A model generated the notes under the pieces. It saw nothing but the letters and a program-made list of their open reading frames with translations. It was not told the origin of the DNA and did no database searches. This document shows, piece by piece, positions 1-10,600 of a stretch of DNA of 64,000 nucleotides. How positions within the stretch are numbered: position 1 is the stretch's first letter; every line of letters starts with the position of its first letter. Made by a program: the position numbers and the translations under genes. The stretch comes from Dastarcus helophoroides. Its lineage: Eukaryota; Arthropoda; Insecta; Coleoptera; Bothrideridae. The stretch covers positions 17,096,857 to 17,160,856 of the forward strand of contig CM053331.1 of the NCBI GenBank assembly GCA_028583605.1, in the 5' to 3' direction.

Positions 1-156
1 ATTTATTCAACATCAACATATCTGATTGGATCGAAGAGGCATCACACCTTTTATGAAAATTGGCTGTTAAAAGTCTTTAAATGAAGTGTTATTTGGTGGT
101 TATAGTTACTACCTTTTCATAATGAAAACAATATTGATCTTTTTTTTAATTTAAAG

Positions 157-3100
157 GTTTGGCTGAAATACAGCAGAAGAAAGTGGATAAACAACAAAAT
201 GGTAAGTGTTGATATTACTGATAAATATTCAACATAAGAATGAAAATTATGTTAAGAAACTTCTCACCATGTAGCAGTGGCGGCTAGTGCTAAAAAAAAT
301 TGGAGGTTGCAAAGAAGCATCTCCAAAAAATGGGCCGAAATTATATTTACTGTTAAAGTTTTATTTATTTACAACAAAAACTAACTTATAAGGAGACGAT
401 ATTTATCAGTTGCAATTTTATCGATAACTCTGAAATCAAAAAGTCGGATATTCTTGGTCAATACGTTATGGTTTGCAGTGCTACGTGCAACCCAATGCTG
501 CTTATGGGCCCGTATTCAAACCAACCAAAATATTAGCTAACGCGCAGATGCGTACATGTAACATAAGGTTTGCAATCTAGCGTGCAAACTCTGCAAACCA
601 AATAACATTATATCTATCAAACAGGAACGAACCAGGGAAATTTGCTACAGTCGGTAGTTTGTTTGGTTGTTTGGTAATGGCAAATGCGTTATTTATTAGG
701 ACAATGAACAAAAATTACTTTGTGTTTATCCTAGACTTAGTTTTTTTTTGGCGGTTGTGCAAACCTGCAAACCTTAACACCAGCCGCCACTGCCATGTAG
801 TAATGATATAAGTATATGTATAATTTTTAAAATAACAAATAGAAGCTTATCGAAAGTAGATCAAAATTTGGAAAACTTAAACCTTATAGTAAAAGTATTC
901 TCAAATTTTTGAGTTAAATATTTAAAAGCGATATTTCAGGAAACAAATGAAATTTATTTTAAAAAACTGAAGTTTTAAATCAACTTTTAAGAAAAAGGTA
1001 GATATATATTTTGAATTTAGGTCGAATTTTATGATTAAGGTCAAAATTTGAAAAAACCAAATCAGAATTTATAGAAAAGAATCTACAGGTGTCCCCGTTT
1101 TAAGTGCCTTAAATGAAACAGGTGATAGAAAAAACAATTTTAAGCAAAAAATTTCCTATGAACATGTATCCGGAAACTCTTGATAAAAAAGATACAAGGT
1201 TTTGAAATTTGAATTAAAAAAAAAAGTTTTTACTTTCAAGTTTTCTAAGATATTTAAATTAAATATTTCCAGTTTTGAATCCAAGTTTGGAAGGAAAAAT
1301 TATAAATTGAAGGTTTAAACTAATTTTGAAAAAAACTATTAATTTACATTTTATGCAATATAATAATTGTTACAATTTCGAATTTGTGTTCAAAAAATTT
1401 GGATATTAATTTTGAATATTATAATTTTTCTCAAAATTCTGACATATGAATCCAAGAGTTCAATTGAAGACGAAAGTTTCTAAACACTCTCAATTTTGGG
1501 TAGTACTGTCGGTACTGCTAGAGTCAAAACCACATTAAAAGTATTGTTTCGTTTGATTAACGTTTAGACAAGACAAGGTCGCCATAAAATAAAACGCAAA
1601 GGAATTTCTATGACCGAACAATTTCATCGTCAAAATCATTTTGTCACACTAGAGATACATTTTATTGGAAAAGTAAAAGAATTACGTAATTAAACATTCG
1701 AGAGCAAGCTGCAGTAGATTGAATTGGCAAATTAATGAACGGGCAATTCTAAAAAGTTTGTCACATAACCTTAAAACGAAAGAAAACGTTGGTGATTCAT
1801 TTGATGGAGAGTCGTCGATGGTCGTCTAATTGCTTACATGAAAACGACGTTGCTACATCTAATAAATTACATGAAAATTACGATAAAAAGCAATTTTTTG
1901 ATATTTTTCGCTAATTACTTCTATCACACTCTCTAAAGATGCTAATTCCAAGTATCTAAAATGTTTTATATATTATTGTCCATTGTTTTCTCCCTTTTTA
2001 CTGAAATCTGAACGGTACTTTTTGTAAAATATGATAAAATCTCTGATTTCATGTAGGCCTCAATGTTAAAATCCTAAAATTTCAAATGTCATAAATTTTT
2101 ATTGGTTCTCTGTAGCTCTTTAAAAATTTATCTGAATTATTATTTTACTATAATCTACCAATATGCCAAATTTCATTAAATTTCGAACGGTAATTCTAAA
2201 ACCGACAGTACTACCTTAAAATCGATTGGAAGGAAAATCCAACATTTTAGGGTTAAACTTGAAATTTTGAAAAAAAAATTTGATCAAATGTATTCGAATT
2301 TAAAGGCATAATGTCATTAAATTGGAAATTGTGAGATTTATTGTTATACAAATTATGCGTTTGTTTTTAAATATTTTAAGTGCTTTCTCAAAATTTCCAA
2401 TTTAAGTTTGGAATATTTAATTATTTCGAGTTTGAATGTAAAATTTAAGAGAAAGGTCAAAATTTGGAGGTTTAACAAAAAATCTAAATTTACAGTCACA
2501 TTTTTCTAGAAGTTAGGACTTTTAACCAAACAGGCGAATATTTCAAATTTTATCAAATTGAGATTGTCATATTTTCATCGTCAATTTAAGTCAAATTTTC
2601 AATAAAGTCATAATTCCTAGAGAAATTCCAAATTTTCAGTTTTAAGTAGAAACTTTAGAAAAGAATTATAATAATTGTAAATTTAAATTAGGTAATTTGA
2701 GAAAAGTCAAATCTATTACCTAAATTTTCTCAAAATTTTGACTTTTTTCTAAAATTTTGATCATTTGGAAAAAAATATTACAAAATGTTTTCGACATTTT
2801 TACTCTTTTCTCATAATCCCGCGTTCAAGTTTGGACACTTTATTTATTTAAGTTAATTACGTAAAAACTTTGAAGAAAAAAAAACAAAATTATTTATAAA
2901 CAAAAATTTCTTTTTTTTTATTTCAGTCCTGTTTTAACCTTTCTACAAACAGTCGAATATTTGACATTTTATCAAAATTTTGTATTTGAATTCATAAGTT
3001 TCTATTTTAATTATAAGGTTCGATTATTTTTTATTTTCAATTTTTATAGAAATTTTTACTTTTTTATTAAAATTTTGTTTTAAAACAAGCCTTGAAATTT

Positions 3101-4897
3101 TTAAATTCGAAAATTCGAGATTTTTTTAACCTCAAAATATTGGTTATTTTCGAATTTTATTTCAAAATTTGGATTTTCTATAAATTTTACAGGTTTAAAA
3201 ATGAAAAAACTTTCTAAAATTAAAATTTAAAACTTGCAGTTTTTAATTTATTCTCCAAAGTATCCATACAAAACTCGAGATTACGCTTTTTTGATATCTG
3301 AACTTTGTTTCTAAAAATTCGTAATTCCAAAGCTTCGACTGTCCGAAATGTCATTTTTTCTCTAAATTTACTGTTAAAACTCCATGGTTTTATCTATTTT
3401 AAACTTTTGTAGAAATTTCCTTTTTCTGAAAATTTTCTGCTTAGATTTTAAACTTTAGTTAGTGAATATTTTTGTTTTTTTTGTAATTCCATTTTTTCTG
3501 ATACTTTTCAGTTTAAACTTCAAAGTTATATTTCCTTCTAAACTGTTAAGTTAAAATGAAAATTTGGCCTAAAATGAGTTTCTGTCGAACATCTAGTTTC
3601 GGTCGGTCCTTTTTGTCACAAGCTGAGTCTATTTTAGGAGCTATTTTGGTCGATTTCACTTTTAATTCTGATTCAGCATCAAGTCGATTTCTGCATTTCA
3701 TTTTTATCATGACTAGTATTGAAAACCCATTCTCACATAAGCGCAAAAGAAAATGCACCATTTTGAGTGAGAGTTCTGGATATACCTCCTGTTTTATTAC
3801 GCAAAAATCAACTAGGTATCTTTAAAATCTGAAACAATTTGAGGAAGCATTATGTGGAATTGTGTTCGATTTCTTAAAATTTTAAATTTTTCTAGGTTTA
3901 AGTTTAAACTTTGATGGGATTGAAATATAGTGAAATCTCTCTTAAGCGGGACTACCAGAATGTGTCCGCCCAATGAAGATGCCCGTTCATGAAAAATTTT
4001 AATCAAATTTTGTGTGATTGCTGATTATTTTTGCATTTCTACTTCGTCAAAATCATCAGAAATTTTTATTTATGTTTTGACTTGTGTATAATCGACAAAA
4101 ACCAATTCATTATCATCTAATATTAAGTCATTAAGTTATTGCCATAGATGCGTATTTTTCTTTTTTGGTGGTGGAACGGACTGGTCCTTGGTTATCTTCA
4201 ACAATTGAAATACAAATCTTCTCCCCTGAAACCAAGAAAGATTAAAAAAACACAACAGAGGTTGCTCTAACGTGTTTCGATAGCCCAGCTATCATCTTCA
4301 GAGAGATAGTATTTCTCAAGGATCTTGCTTAATAGAAGTAAGCTGATATGGAGCTTTCCTTTACGCTTTGCTCGGTTCCGAAATATAAAAAACTGCCCGC
4401 TTAATAGTTATCCTTTGTGAGAAATTTCACTGTATATAATGTTTTAGATGTAAGAAAGGTTTACTTTCGAGATTTATTACGTCACTTGTTACTCTACAAC
4501 AAATCCGGGAAATAATAATAATTTACTTATTAAAAGAAAACATGTAATGACGGGGGGACATCACAATTTTTTTTGTCATATGGTTCCAGTATATTGTCCT
4601 GAAATATATCAAACTCAAAATTTGGGGGGTGTAACATATAAATATTTTTAAATTTTTTTTGCTACATGTATATGCAGTTGTGCAATTACATATTATTGAA
4701 TAAGTTGACTAGTCAAAAAATGTTCAACTATTCAGAACGCCTAATATAAAATCATTTGTGTAGGCGCCAGGAGAATAAATAGAAGGAAGCCTGGAGCAAA
4801 GAAAAAGAAGGAAGATGCGTCAAAGCAGAAGTTAGTCAAGGAAAAAGGGAAACCTAACGGCGGGGTGTATGTTACAAGTCCTATTCCATTTGAATAA
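157..4897 (+). CDS. C-terminal two exons of an unidentified gene (lysine/arginine-rich tail)
   Basis: Two exons, 157-201 and 4764-4897, are supported by splice signals: acceptor TTTAAAG before 157, donor GTAAGT at 202, acceptor TGTGTAG before 4764. The first starts with two bases of a split codon and ends with one. Joined, they leave only one open frame in exon 2; the other two frames stop within six codons. The tail reads GLAEIQQKKVDKQQNG, then an RRINRRKPGAKKKK basic run, and ends VYVTSPIPFE before TAA (4895-4897). An AATAAA overlaps the stop (4893-4898) and another lies at 5023-5028, so transcription ends near 5.05 kb. The basic, lysine-rich end would suit a cytosolic membrane-protein tail or a nucleic-acid-binding protein, but I do not recognise the family. 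The rest of the gene lies left of the window. The phase match and open frame make the exons likely; the product is unknown. Confidence 0.6.
275..792. mobile_element. Non-autonomous hAT-like element with 8-bp TSD
   Basis: A 518-bp element begins CAGTGGCGGCTAGTG and ends CACCAGCCGCCACTG, imperfect terminal inverted repeats of about 15 bp. It is flanked on both sides by the identical 8-bp direct repeat CCATGTAG (267-274 and 793-800), the target duplication size of hAT elements, whose ends often start CAGTGG. There is no open frame of note inside; GCAAACC-type motifs recur. It sits in the last intron of the unidentified gene. The intact TSD argues for fairly recent insertion. Confidence 0.85.
830..1498. 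repeat. Degenerate AAATTTCGA-type AT-rich array
   Basis: Intronic, A/T-rich sequence built from short variants of AAAATTTGA and AAATTTCGA separated by A- or T-runs. No coding potential or clear unit length is visible here; it is the first of many similar blocks in the window. Confidence 0.5.
1499..2215. mobile_element. 717-bp element with 15-bp perfect terminal inverted repeats
   Basis: The segment starts GGTAGTACTGTCGGT (1499-1513) and ends with its exact reverse complement ACCGACAGTACTACC (2201-2215). The interior is less AT-monotonous than the flanking arrays and has no long open frame. No convincing target duplication is visible, so the superfamily is unassigned. Perfect 15-bp inverted termini bounding a compositionally distinct segment suggest a non-autonomous DNA transposon. 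Confidence 0.6.
2216..3540. repeat. Degenerate AAATTTCGA-type AT-rich array
   Basis: Intronic sequence dominated by alternating A- and T-runs with AAATTTTGA, TTTCGA and CAAAATTT motifs on both strands. No gene, TIR pair or clear tandem period was seen. Confidence 0.5.
3541..3927. other. Intronic stretch with one dispersed motif
   Basis: No gene is recognised. The 18-bp segment ATCTAGTTTCGGTCGGTC at 3591-3608 recurs with one change at 18667-18684, so this stretch probably contains a fragment of a dispersed repeat. Confidence 0.4.
3928..4432. mobile_element. Pogo-like non-autonomous element (TA target), containing a second repeat
   Basis: The left end TAGTGAAATCTCTCTTAAG and the right end, which on the minus strand reads CAGTGAAATTTCTCACAAAG, are imperfect inverted repeats flanked by TA (3926-3927 and 4433-4434). 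Ends of the form CAGTRAAAYYTCTC with TA duplications are typical of pogo/Tigger-type elements. The left 70 bp, including CCGCCCAATGAAGATGCCCG, recurs at 49675-49745. A different repeat (4163-4330) lies inside and may be a nested insertion. Confidence 0.65.
4163..4330. repeat. Dispersed repeat copy with hammerhead-like core on the minus strand
   Basis: TGGTGGAACGGACTGGTCC and the following 80 bp, including GAAACCAAGAAAGATT, recur at 24412-24490. To its right, the minus strand reads CTGAAGA, T, a 6-bp stem GATAGC/GCTATC with a 3-base loop, then GAAA (positions 4301 down to 4275). That order matches the CUGANGA-stem II-GAAA core of hammerhead ribozymes, known from Penelope-like retroelements and other repeats. 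I could not find convincing helices I and III together, so activity is doubtful. Confidence 0.4.
4435..4763. other. Intronic sequence without recognised features
   Basis: Ordinary AT-rich intron up to the acceptor of the terminal exon at 4764. Short G-runs near 4554 and 4624 are the only notable feature. Confidence 0.4.
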
Positions 4898-5050
4898 ACT
4901 TGCAGTATGTTATTTTTCATCATAGCTCTTCTTACTTTTGAGCCATACATCATTGTCTGTGATTTTTATTATAATTTATTTTTAAGTTAATATTCAAAAG
5001 AATACTAATTCTGACAGTACAAAATAAACAGTAATTTTATAGTACTGATT
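4898..5050 (+). terminator. 3' UTR and poly(A) signals of the unidentified gene
   Basis: AATAAA overlaps the stop codon (4893-4898), and a second AATAAA at 5023-5028 is followed by T/G-rich sequence. The second is the better-placed cleavage signal. Confidence 0.45.
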
Positions 5051-5059
5051 TTGTTTTTA

Positions 5060-7060
5060 TTTATATTTGAAAATGTATCCCTTTATATTTTACATGTGAT
5101 TTTTTTCAGTTTCGAATCTACATCGAAATTTTCTATTTTTAGAAATGAAAAAAGATTGTTCTCAAAGTTCATAAACTAAGATTTTTTATCTTAAGATGGA
5201 GAGGTTAATCATTTCGAGAAAAATCAAGACTTCAACTTGAATTGAAAATTTTTAAATTTTTCTTCTTTTGATACTTCCAAAGAAAAATTTAAATAAGTGG
5301 GGAAAAACACTGGTGTTTTAACAAAAATGTCATCAGAAAATGGTTAATATTTTGAGAAAAAAAATTGCTGTGTTAGCTTAACGTTACCTACCGGCGTGGG
5401 TAAAACATTATTTGTGAGCAAGTTAGCGAATTTTTGGTTTAAACCGCAAAGAAACTCCGCAACAAAACGATGTCTATCAGCACCGCGCGTAGTTGGCTTT
5501 TGAAGTATGGTACCTTGCTCGAAGATTTTAGGTATTACACTTCTATTAGATCATTAGCGTGCATTCCCGGTTTGTAAATAAAAATTCGAAATTTCTATTA
5601 TAATTTTTGACTACCAGGTAATTTCGATTTTAAATAAAAATATTAGGATTTCTCACAATTTTTACTTTGGGTCTAAGATTCGCTTGATGCTTAATTTTTT
5701 AAGAAAAAGTTGATATTTCTAGATTATAGCTATAAATCCGCGAAAAATGAAAATATTTCGAGATTAATAAACTCGAAATTTTGGTATTTTTTACTAAATT
5801 AAACTTTTTTCGAAATGCCGACTTTTTTTGCTTAACATTTTCACTACTTAACATTCTTTTATAAAAAATCGAATTTTCCGATTTAAGGTTTCAGCCTTAC
5901 AAAGCCAATTTTGAGAAAAATCTCCAATTTAGAAAAAAAACTTAAATTGTGTATAAAAAGTTATCAACTATCTATTTTAATTCAGAAATATTGATCTTAA
6001 ACCCAAGCATTCAACTTTTTTCTGGAAATTTCGCTCAAAATTTTTAGAAAAAGACAAATTTTTGGGAGTTCTTGGTTATGACTTAGTTTTGTAAACTTGA
6101 ATTTTTTCTCAAAATGCTTAACCGACTTCTGTTTAAAATTACAACTGCAAAATCAAAATTTGTACTTTTTCTAGAAATTTTGAGTTTTTCTCGAAGTTTA
6201 GACTTTAATCCCTAGTTCGACTTGAACTTAAGATTTAATTTTACGCTTGGAATTTTGATAAAAGTTTAAAATTACTAGATGAAATTGAAACTGTGAAATT
6301 AAGGTCGAAATTTAGTTTGTTCATTGAAAGTTTTGACTCGATATTTAGCCTTTTCTAAGAATTTAAATTTTTTCTCGAGATTCAGAATCAAAACTCGAAA
6401 TAAAAAAACAGATTTAAACTTGGAATTTTGGAATCAGACATTGGAATAAATAGTTTGAGCGGAAGTTCGATAATTTTTGTTTAAATGAATGGAAATTTTG
6501 AAAGAGAGGTCTACAATAACCTAAACTCAAATTTTCTGGAAGAAAAATGAGATTTTGAGAACAACGGCAAAATCTTCAGAATGACATCCATTTTAAAATG
6601 GAAATTTTTAGAAAAAAGTGTGAACTTTTTAATTTTAGCTAAAAATGTTGTAGAAAAAATCGAAAAATTGTCAGATTTGAGATTAATAACACACAAAAAT
6701 TTGAGGAAACGAACAAAATTTCGAACTTGAACTTTTGACAAACAAGTCCAAACTTCTAAAATGTGAAGTCAACGTTTTTTGACAAAAAAATAAGATATTC
6801 TAACCTCAGTCTGAATAAAAATTTGAGATTAAAGTCGCAATCATGAGAAAAAGTGAGGGCTTTCAAAAAAGTCAAAAGCTTAATATAAAAATTGGAAGTT
6901 TAAATTGGGAATTTTGAGAAAAAAGTCGTCATTTCAAGCTTACTTTCGAAATTTCAACTACAATTTCAAAATTTCGGCTTTAAACTGGAATATTTACTTT
7001 TTTTTCTTGGAATTTCAAATTTGAAAACCCAAATTTTTAAAACAAATTCATAACACTCAG
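5060..7060. repeat. Intergenic AAATTTCGA-type array with a GC-richer island
   Basis: About 2 kb of degenerate AAATTTCGA / AAAATTTTGA sequence lies between the unidentified gene and the SOCS gene. A more complex, GC-richer island at 5375-5580 (with ACCTACCGGCGTGGG and CAGCACCGCGCGTAG) interrupts it. I see no open frame or RNA gene in the island; it may be an old repeat or a regulatory segment. Confidence 0.45.
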
Positions 7061-7294
7061 ATTTCATCTGATATTTTAGACAGGAGTGTAACATGTTGAT
7101 TGTAACTTATAAATTTTTTAAATGTAGGAGTATGAAAAAAAAAGCGAAATTTCGAGAGAAGAGGAAGGAATTTAAAATTTTCATTCCACGCGCTTAGTTG
7201 CTAATAAATTCCAATTTTACTGAGGATATAATTGTTTAAAAAAAAACTGTAGATTTTGAAGACAACTAGGGGTGACATAAAAATTATTTTGCGA

Positions 7295-7306
7295 TTGGCA
7301 ACAGTG
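7295..7306 (+). promoter_or_regulatory. Candidate promoter-proximal motif TTGGCAACAGTG upstream of the SOCS gene
   Basis: TTGGCAACAGTG lies about 390 bp upstream of the proposed SOCS start codon. A near-identical CTGGCAACAGTG lies about 255 bp upstream of the NOP58 start (41247-41258). Two gene-proximal copies in the same orientation are suggestive of a shared core-promoter element; the assignment is inference. Confidence 0.3.
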
Positions 7307-7687
7307 ATGTGTGACGCCAACAGTCCGCACATCGTTACCAGTTAATTGAAATTGGTAAAGGTATCTTTATATTCTAAAAATATGTAGTTGGTATTATCAT
7401 AGTCACAGAATTGTGTTGACATTTTGCAGGTATTCTGCGATGTCAGCTGTCGTCTGTCAACAGTTTATGGCGTTTTATAGCTAAGTGTTATTTTTGTAAT
7501 AATAAAAATGCAAATATAATTGGAAAAGATGAATTCTACTAAAAAGGCAAGACCTTTCATTGAAGAACATTTGGGTAATAGTAGGACAAGTAAACTGCTA
7601 TGTAATGTTTTGTATATTTCTCCTATCAGTTGTTCCAAAACTTTAGTTTGTCTTCCTGGCCAGATCATTTAAAAGTAAAGGTGAAAA

Positions 7688-10600
7688 ATGGAATCACCTC
7701 CTTCGATCTCCACCTGGTCCGAAGCTTTTATTTTGAGTGATGATAGTGGTTTATTACTTACAAATAGTTCCATATCTAGTGGTAGTATGAGTGGTGACGG
7801 AAGAAGTGGAAGAAAGTTGCCTCTAGAGGTGAGTTTTGTTTATTATTGAATGTGACTGCTGTTCAAAAACCTGCCTTTTTATTAAATTTTAACAAAGACA
7901 CTTGGTTCAATGAATAGTCTGTTTTAATTTTTCCAAAAAATGCCCAATTCGTTCATTCTTTTTGTTTTGGAATTATATAAAAAATTGTTAATGAAATTGT
8001 CAGTGTTTCGAAAATGTTACTTTATAAAACTAGTCAGATTTCTGCAACAATTAGTTTTCAAATTGTGGAAAACGTTGAAGTTAAAGAAGTTGAAAACAAT
8101 GAAGTTACATTTAAATGTTTACAAACTGCTAGATAATGTAAATGAAATCATTTTGGAAAAATATAACTTTAACTTTTAAAAATGTCATGTAGGGTTGTTA
8201 TGTTTAGATGTACGAGAGATTAACATTTGAAAAACTGGTTTAGGCATATTTTAAGGGAGGCTAATTTAAAGTGCAATTTCTCCCAAATGATGTGTAGTTT
8301 CGTTGCAAATGTAAGTTGATGATTAAAAAGAAAGCTCTCCAACCTGTTCTTTCAATATAGGGAGATTTAGCAATCCTAATTAGTGATGGGCAAAACTGCT
8401 ATTTACAAGTAGCAGTTACGAGTTGCTCCTGTTACAACCAAGTAACAGTTTTAAATAGCTGCTACTTTTGTCACTGTTACTTATTATAAATACGCGTTAG
8501 GCGATAGCAGTCCCAGTATACTGAAAGTCGGAATGGAATGGAACGGAGCAAGTAGCAACTTAAAAAGAGTACCTGGTACTGCTACTTTGTCACTGTTACG
8601 CGATCGCAAATCGCAGTAAGGAGCAACCGAGAAGAAATAGCTGCTACTCCACTAAACTGTTCCTGCTACTTGGTCGTTCCTGCTACTTTGTCACAGTATG
8701 ATTAAACAATAACACTAAATACGCTAAATCACTGAAGTCACAGATACGTTTGGACGATAGGAGAATTGGTACATGGATATATTTTAAATTCATTTAGCAG
8801 ACAATCAATATAGCAGGGAAAGTCGAATGTAGGGTATAACATTGATCATTTTTGCTATTATGAGAATTTTAAGAAACGTCTGAATTTATAAGAGGTAAAC
8901 ATGTGATTTAAAATGTAAAATTTCCCAGTAAATAGCAAATAAAGGTATCAGTACAATGAAGCTGTTTTATTTTGATATAATCTTCTAATAATAACTAATT
9001 AAAGACAAAGAAAGATGCTTCCGACTATAGAAGAGAAACACTGATAAAGCCCACAGTTCCCTAAAGAAACGAACCGAAAGTACATTGAATTAATCGAGTC
9101 AAGTAAGTAAAGTAGCAGGTAGCAATAACGTTATGTGTAACAACTGCGACTGAAAGGTCTTATATGTTCCAAAAGTAGCAGTTACTTTTAGGAACTGATA
9201 ACTGTTCCAACTGCTAATCAATAAGTAGCAGTGACAAAGTAACAGATTGCTATGTAGCAACCCAACACTAATCTTAATATCATTCAATATGTTATGTTGA
9301 TCAGCCTTCTTAAACCCTTTCGCGACGTGCTATTTTCCTATTTTTAAGTATTCCCATAAGGCGGGCAGTTTTCAAGGTTTACGGAATTGTATGGTCTTTG
9401 TCGTTATAGCATACATTTACCGGAAAAGTACGATAATTTGATTTCTTTCTAAAATTTTGACTTTAAACTTGCAATTTTCACTCTGTTCCCTAAATTTTCG
9501 AGTTGAAGTTCATGGTGTCAACAGTTACTAAATATTTTGTATTTAGTTTTCAAAATGTTTCTCGACTTTAAAATCGAAATTTTGAGGAGTGCCGAATTTT
9601 AATATTTTCTGGTAATTGTACTTTTTTTCTTCGAAATTGCTATCCTTGGACTCCAAATAGGAAGTGTTTTGCAAAAATAATTTTTTTTCGAAATTTCTGC
9701 TTGAAATTTGAGATTTGGATTTTTTTAAAGATCTAGGGATGTCATTTTTTTTTGTAGAAATTAGTTAATAGTTTTTATTTTTTCAACAATTTGGCTATTT
9801 TTACAAAACGAAACTGTTAAAATATTCACAACAAACCAAGTGCCAATCTTTCTATAATTTAAGCTTTTGACCTTTTGTAAGAGATTTTGAGTTTCAAAAT
9901 TTTTGATTTTTTTTAGACCTTTAATGCAAAAACTCAAGTTTTTTTTTCGAAATGTTGACTGCAATTTAGAAATGTCGGTTTTTTCTTGAAATGTCAACTT
10001 TTTTATAAATTTTATTTTTTTCTGAAAAATTCTTTTTGTTTTACAAAGTTCGAATTAAAAATATTGACATTTTTCAAAAATTCTGATTTGGAAATTTTGT
10101 CTTTTGAAAATTTATACTTTTTTAAAATTTAGGTTTTTTCCCAAAATTCTTTGAATTACTTTTTTTGAAAAATTGTACTCTGGAAATTTGGACAATATGT
10201 TTTAATTTCGACATTTTAAATCTAAAACTTTTTTCACTCTTTCCCTGTCTTTTTTTGAACATTTTTTGAAACTCACCCAAAATTCCGTTTCTACCTACAC
10301 CTTTTGATTTTGCTGTTTATTCCTGAAAGTTGAATTACAAAGTCCAAAATGTCGAAGTTTGGTTTCGAATGTAAGCACGAATACATTTTTTTCGAAATTG
10401 TGCCTTTAAACTAGATATTTGGATTATACAGTAAGCCTCATGTTGGTCCAGACCATTTTGGTTTTAATAACTGGTGATTGGACATTTATTCACAACTTTT
10501 AATAATTAAGAGCTCGAAGGCGAAATTAAGCAAACAATATGCATTATTTATAACAATTTTAAAAGTTTCACAATTTTTCCTAATAGAATCGTTCCAGCGG

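Noticed and set aside
3546..3825. Paired overlapping open frames in the first gene's intron
   Set aside because: Contain the dispersed GGTCGGTC motif; no coding signature.
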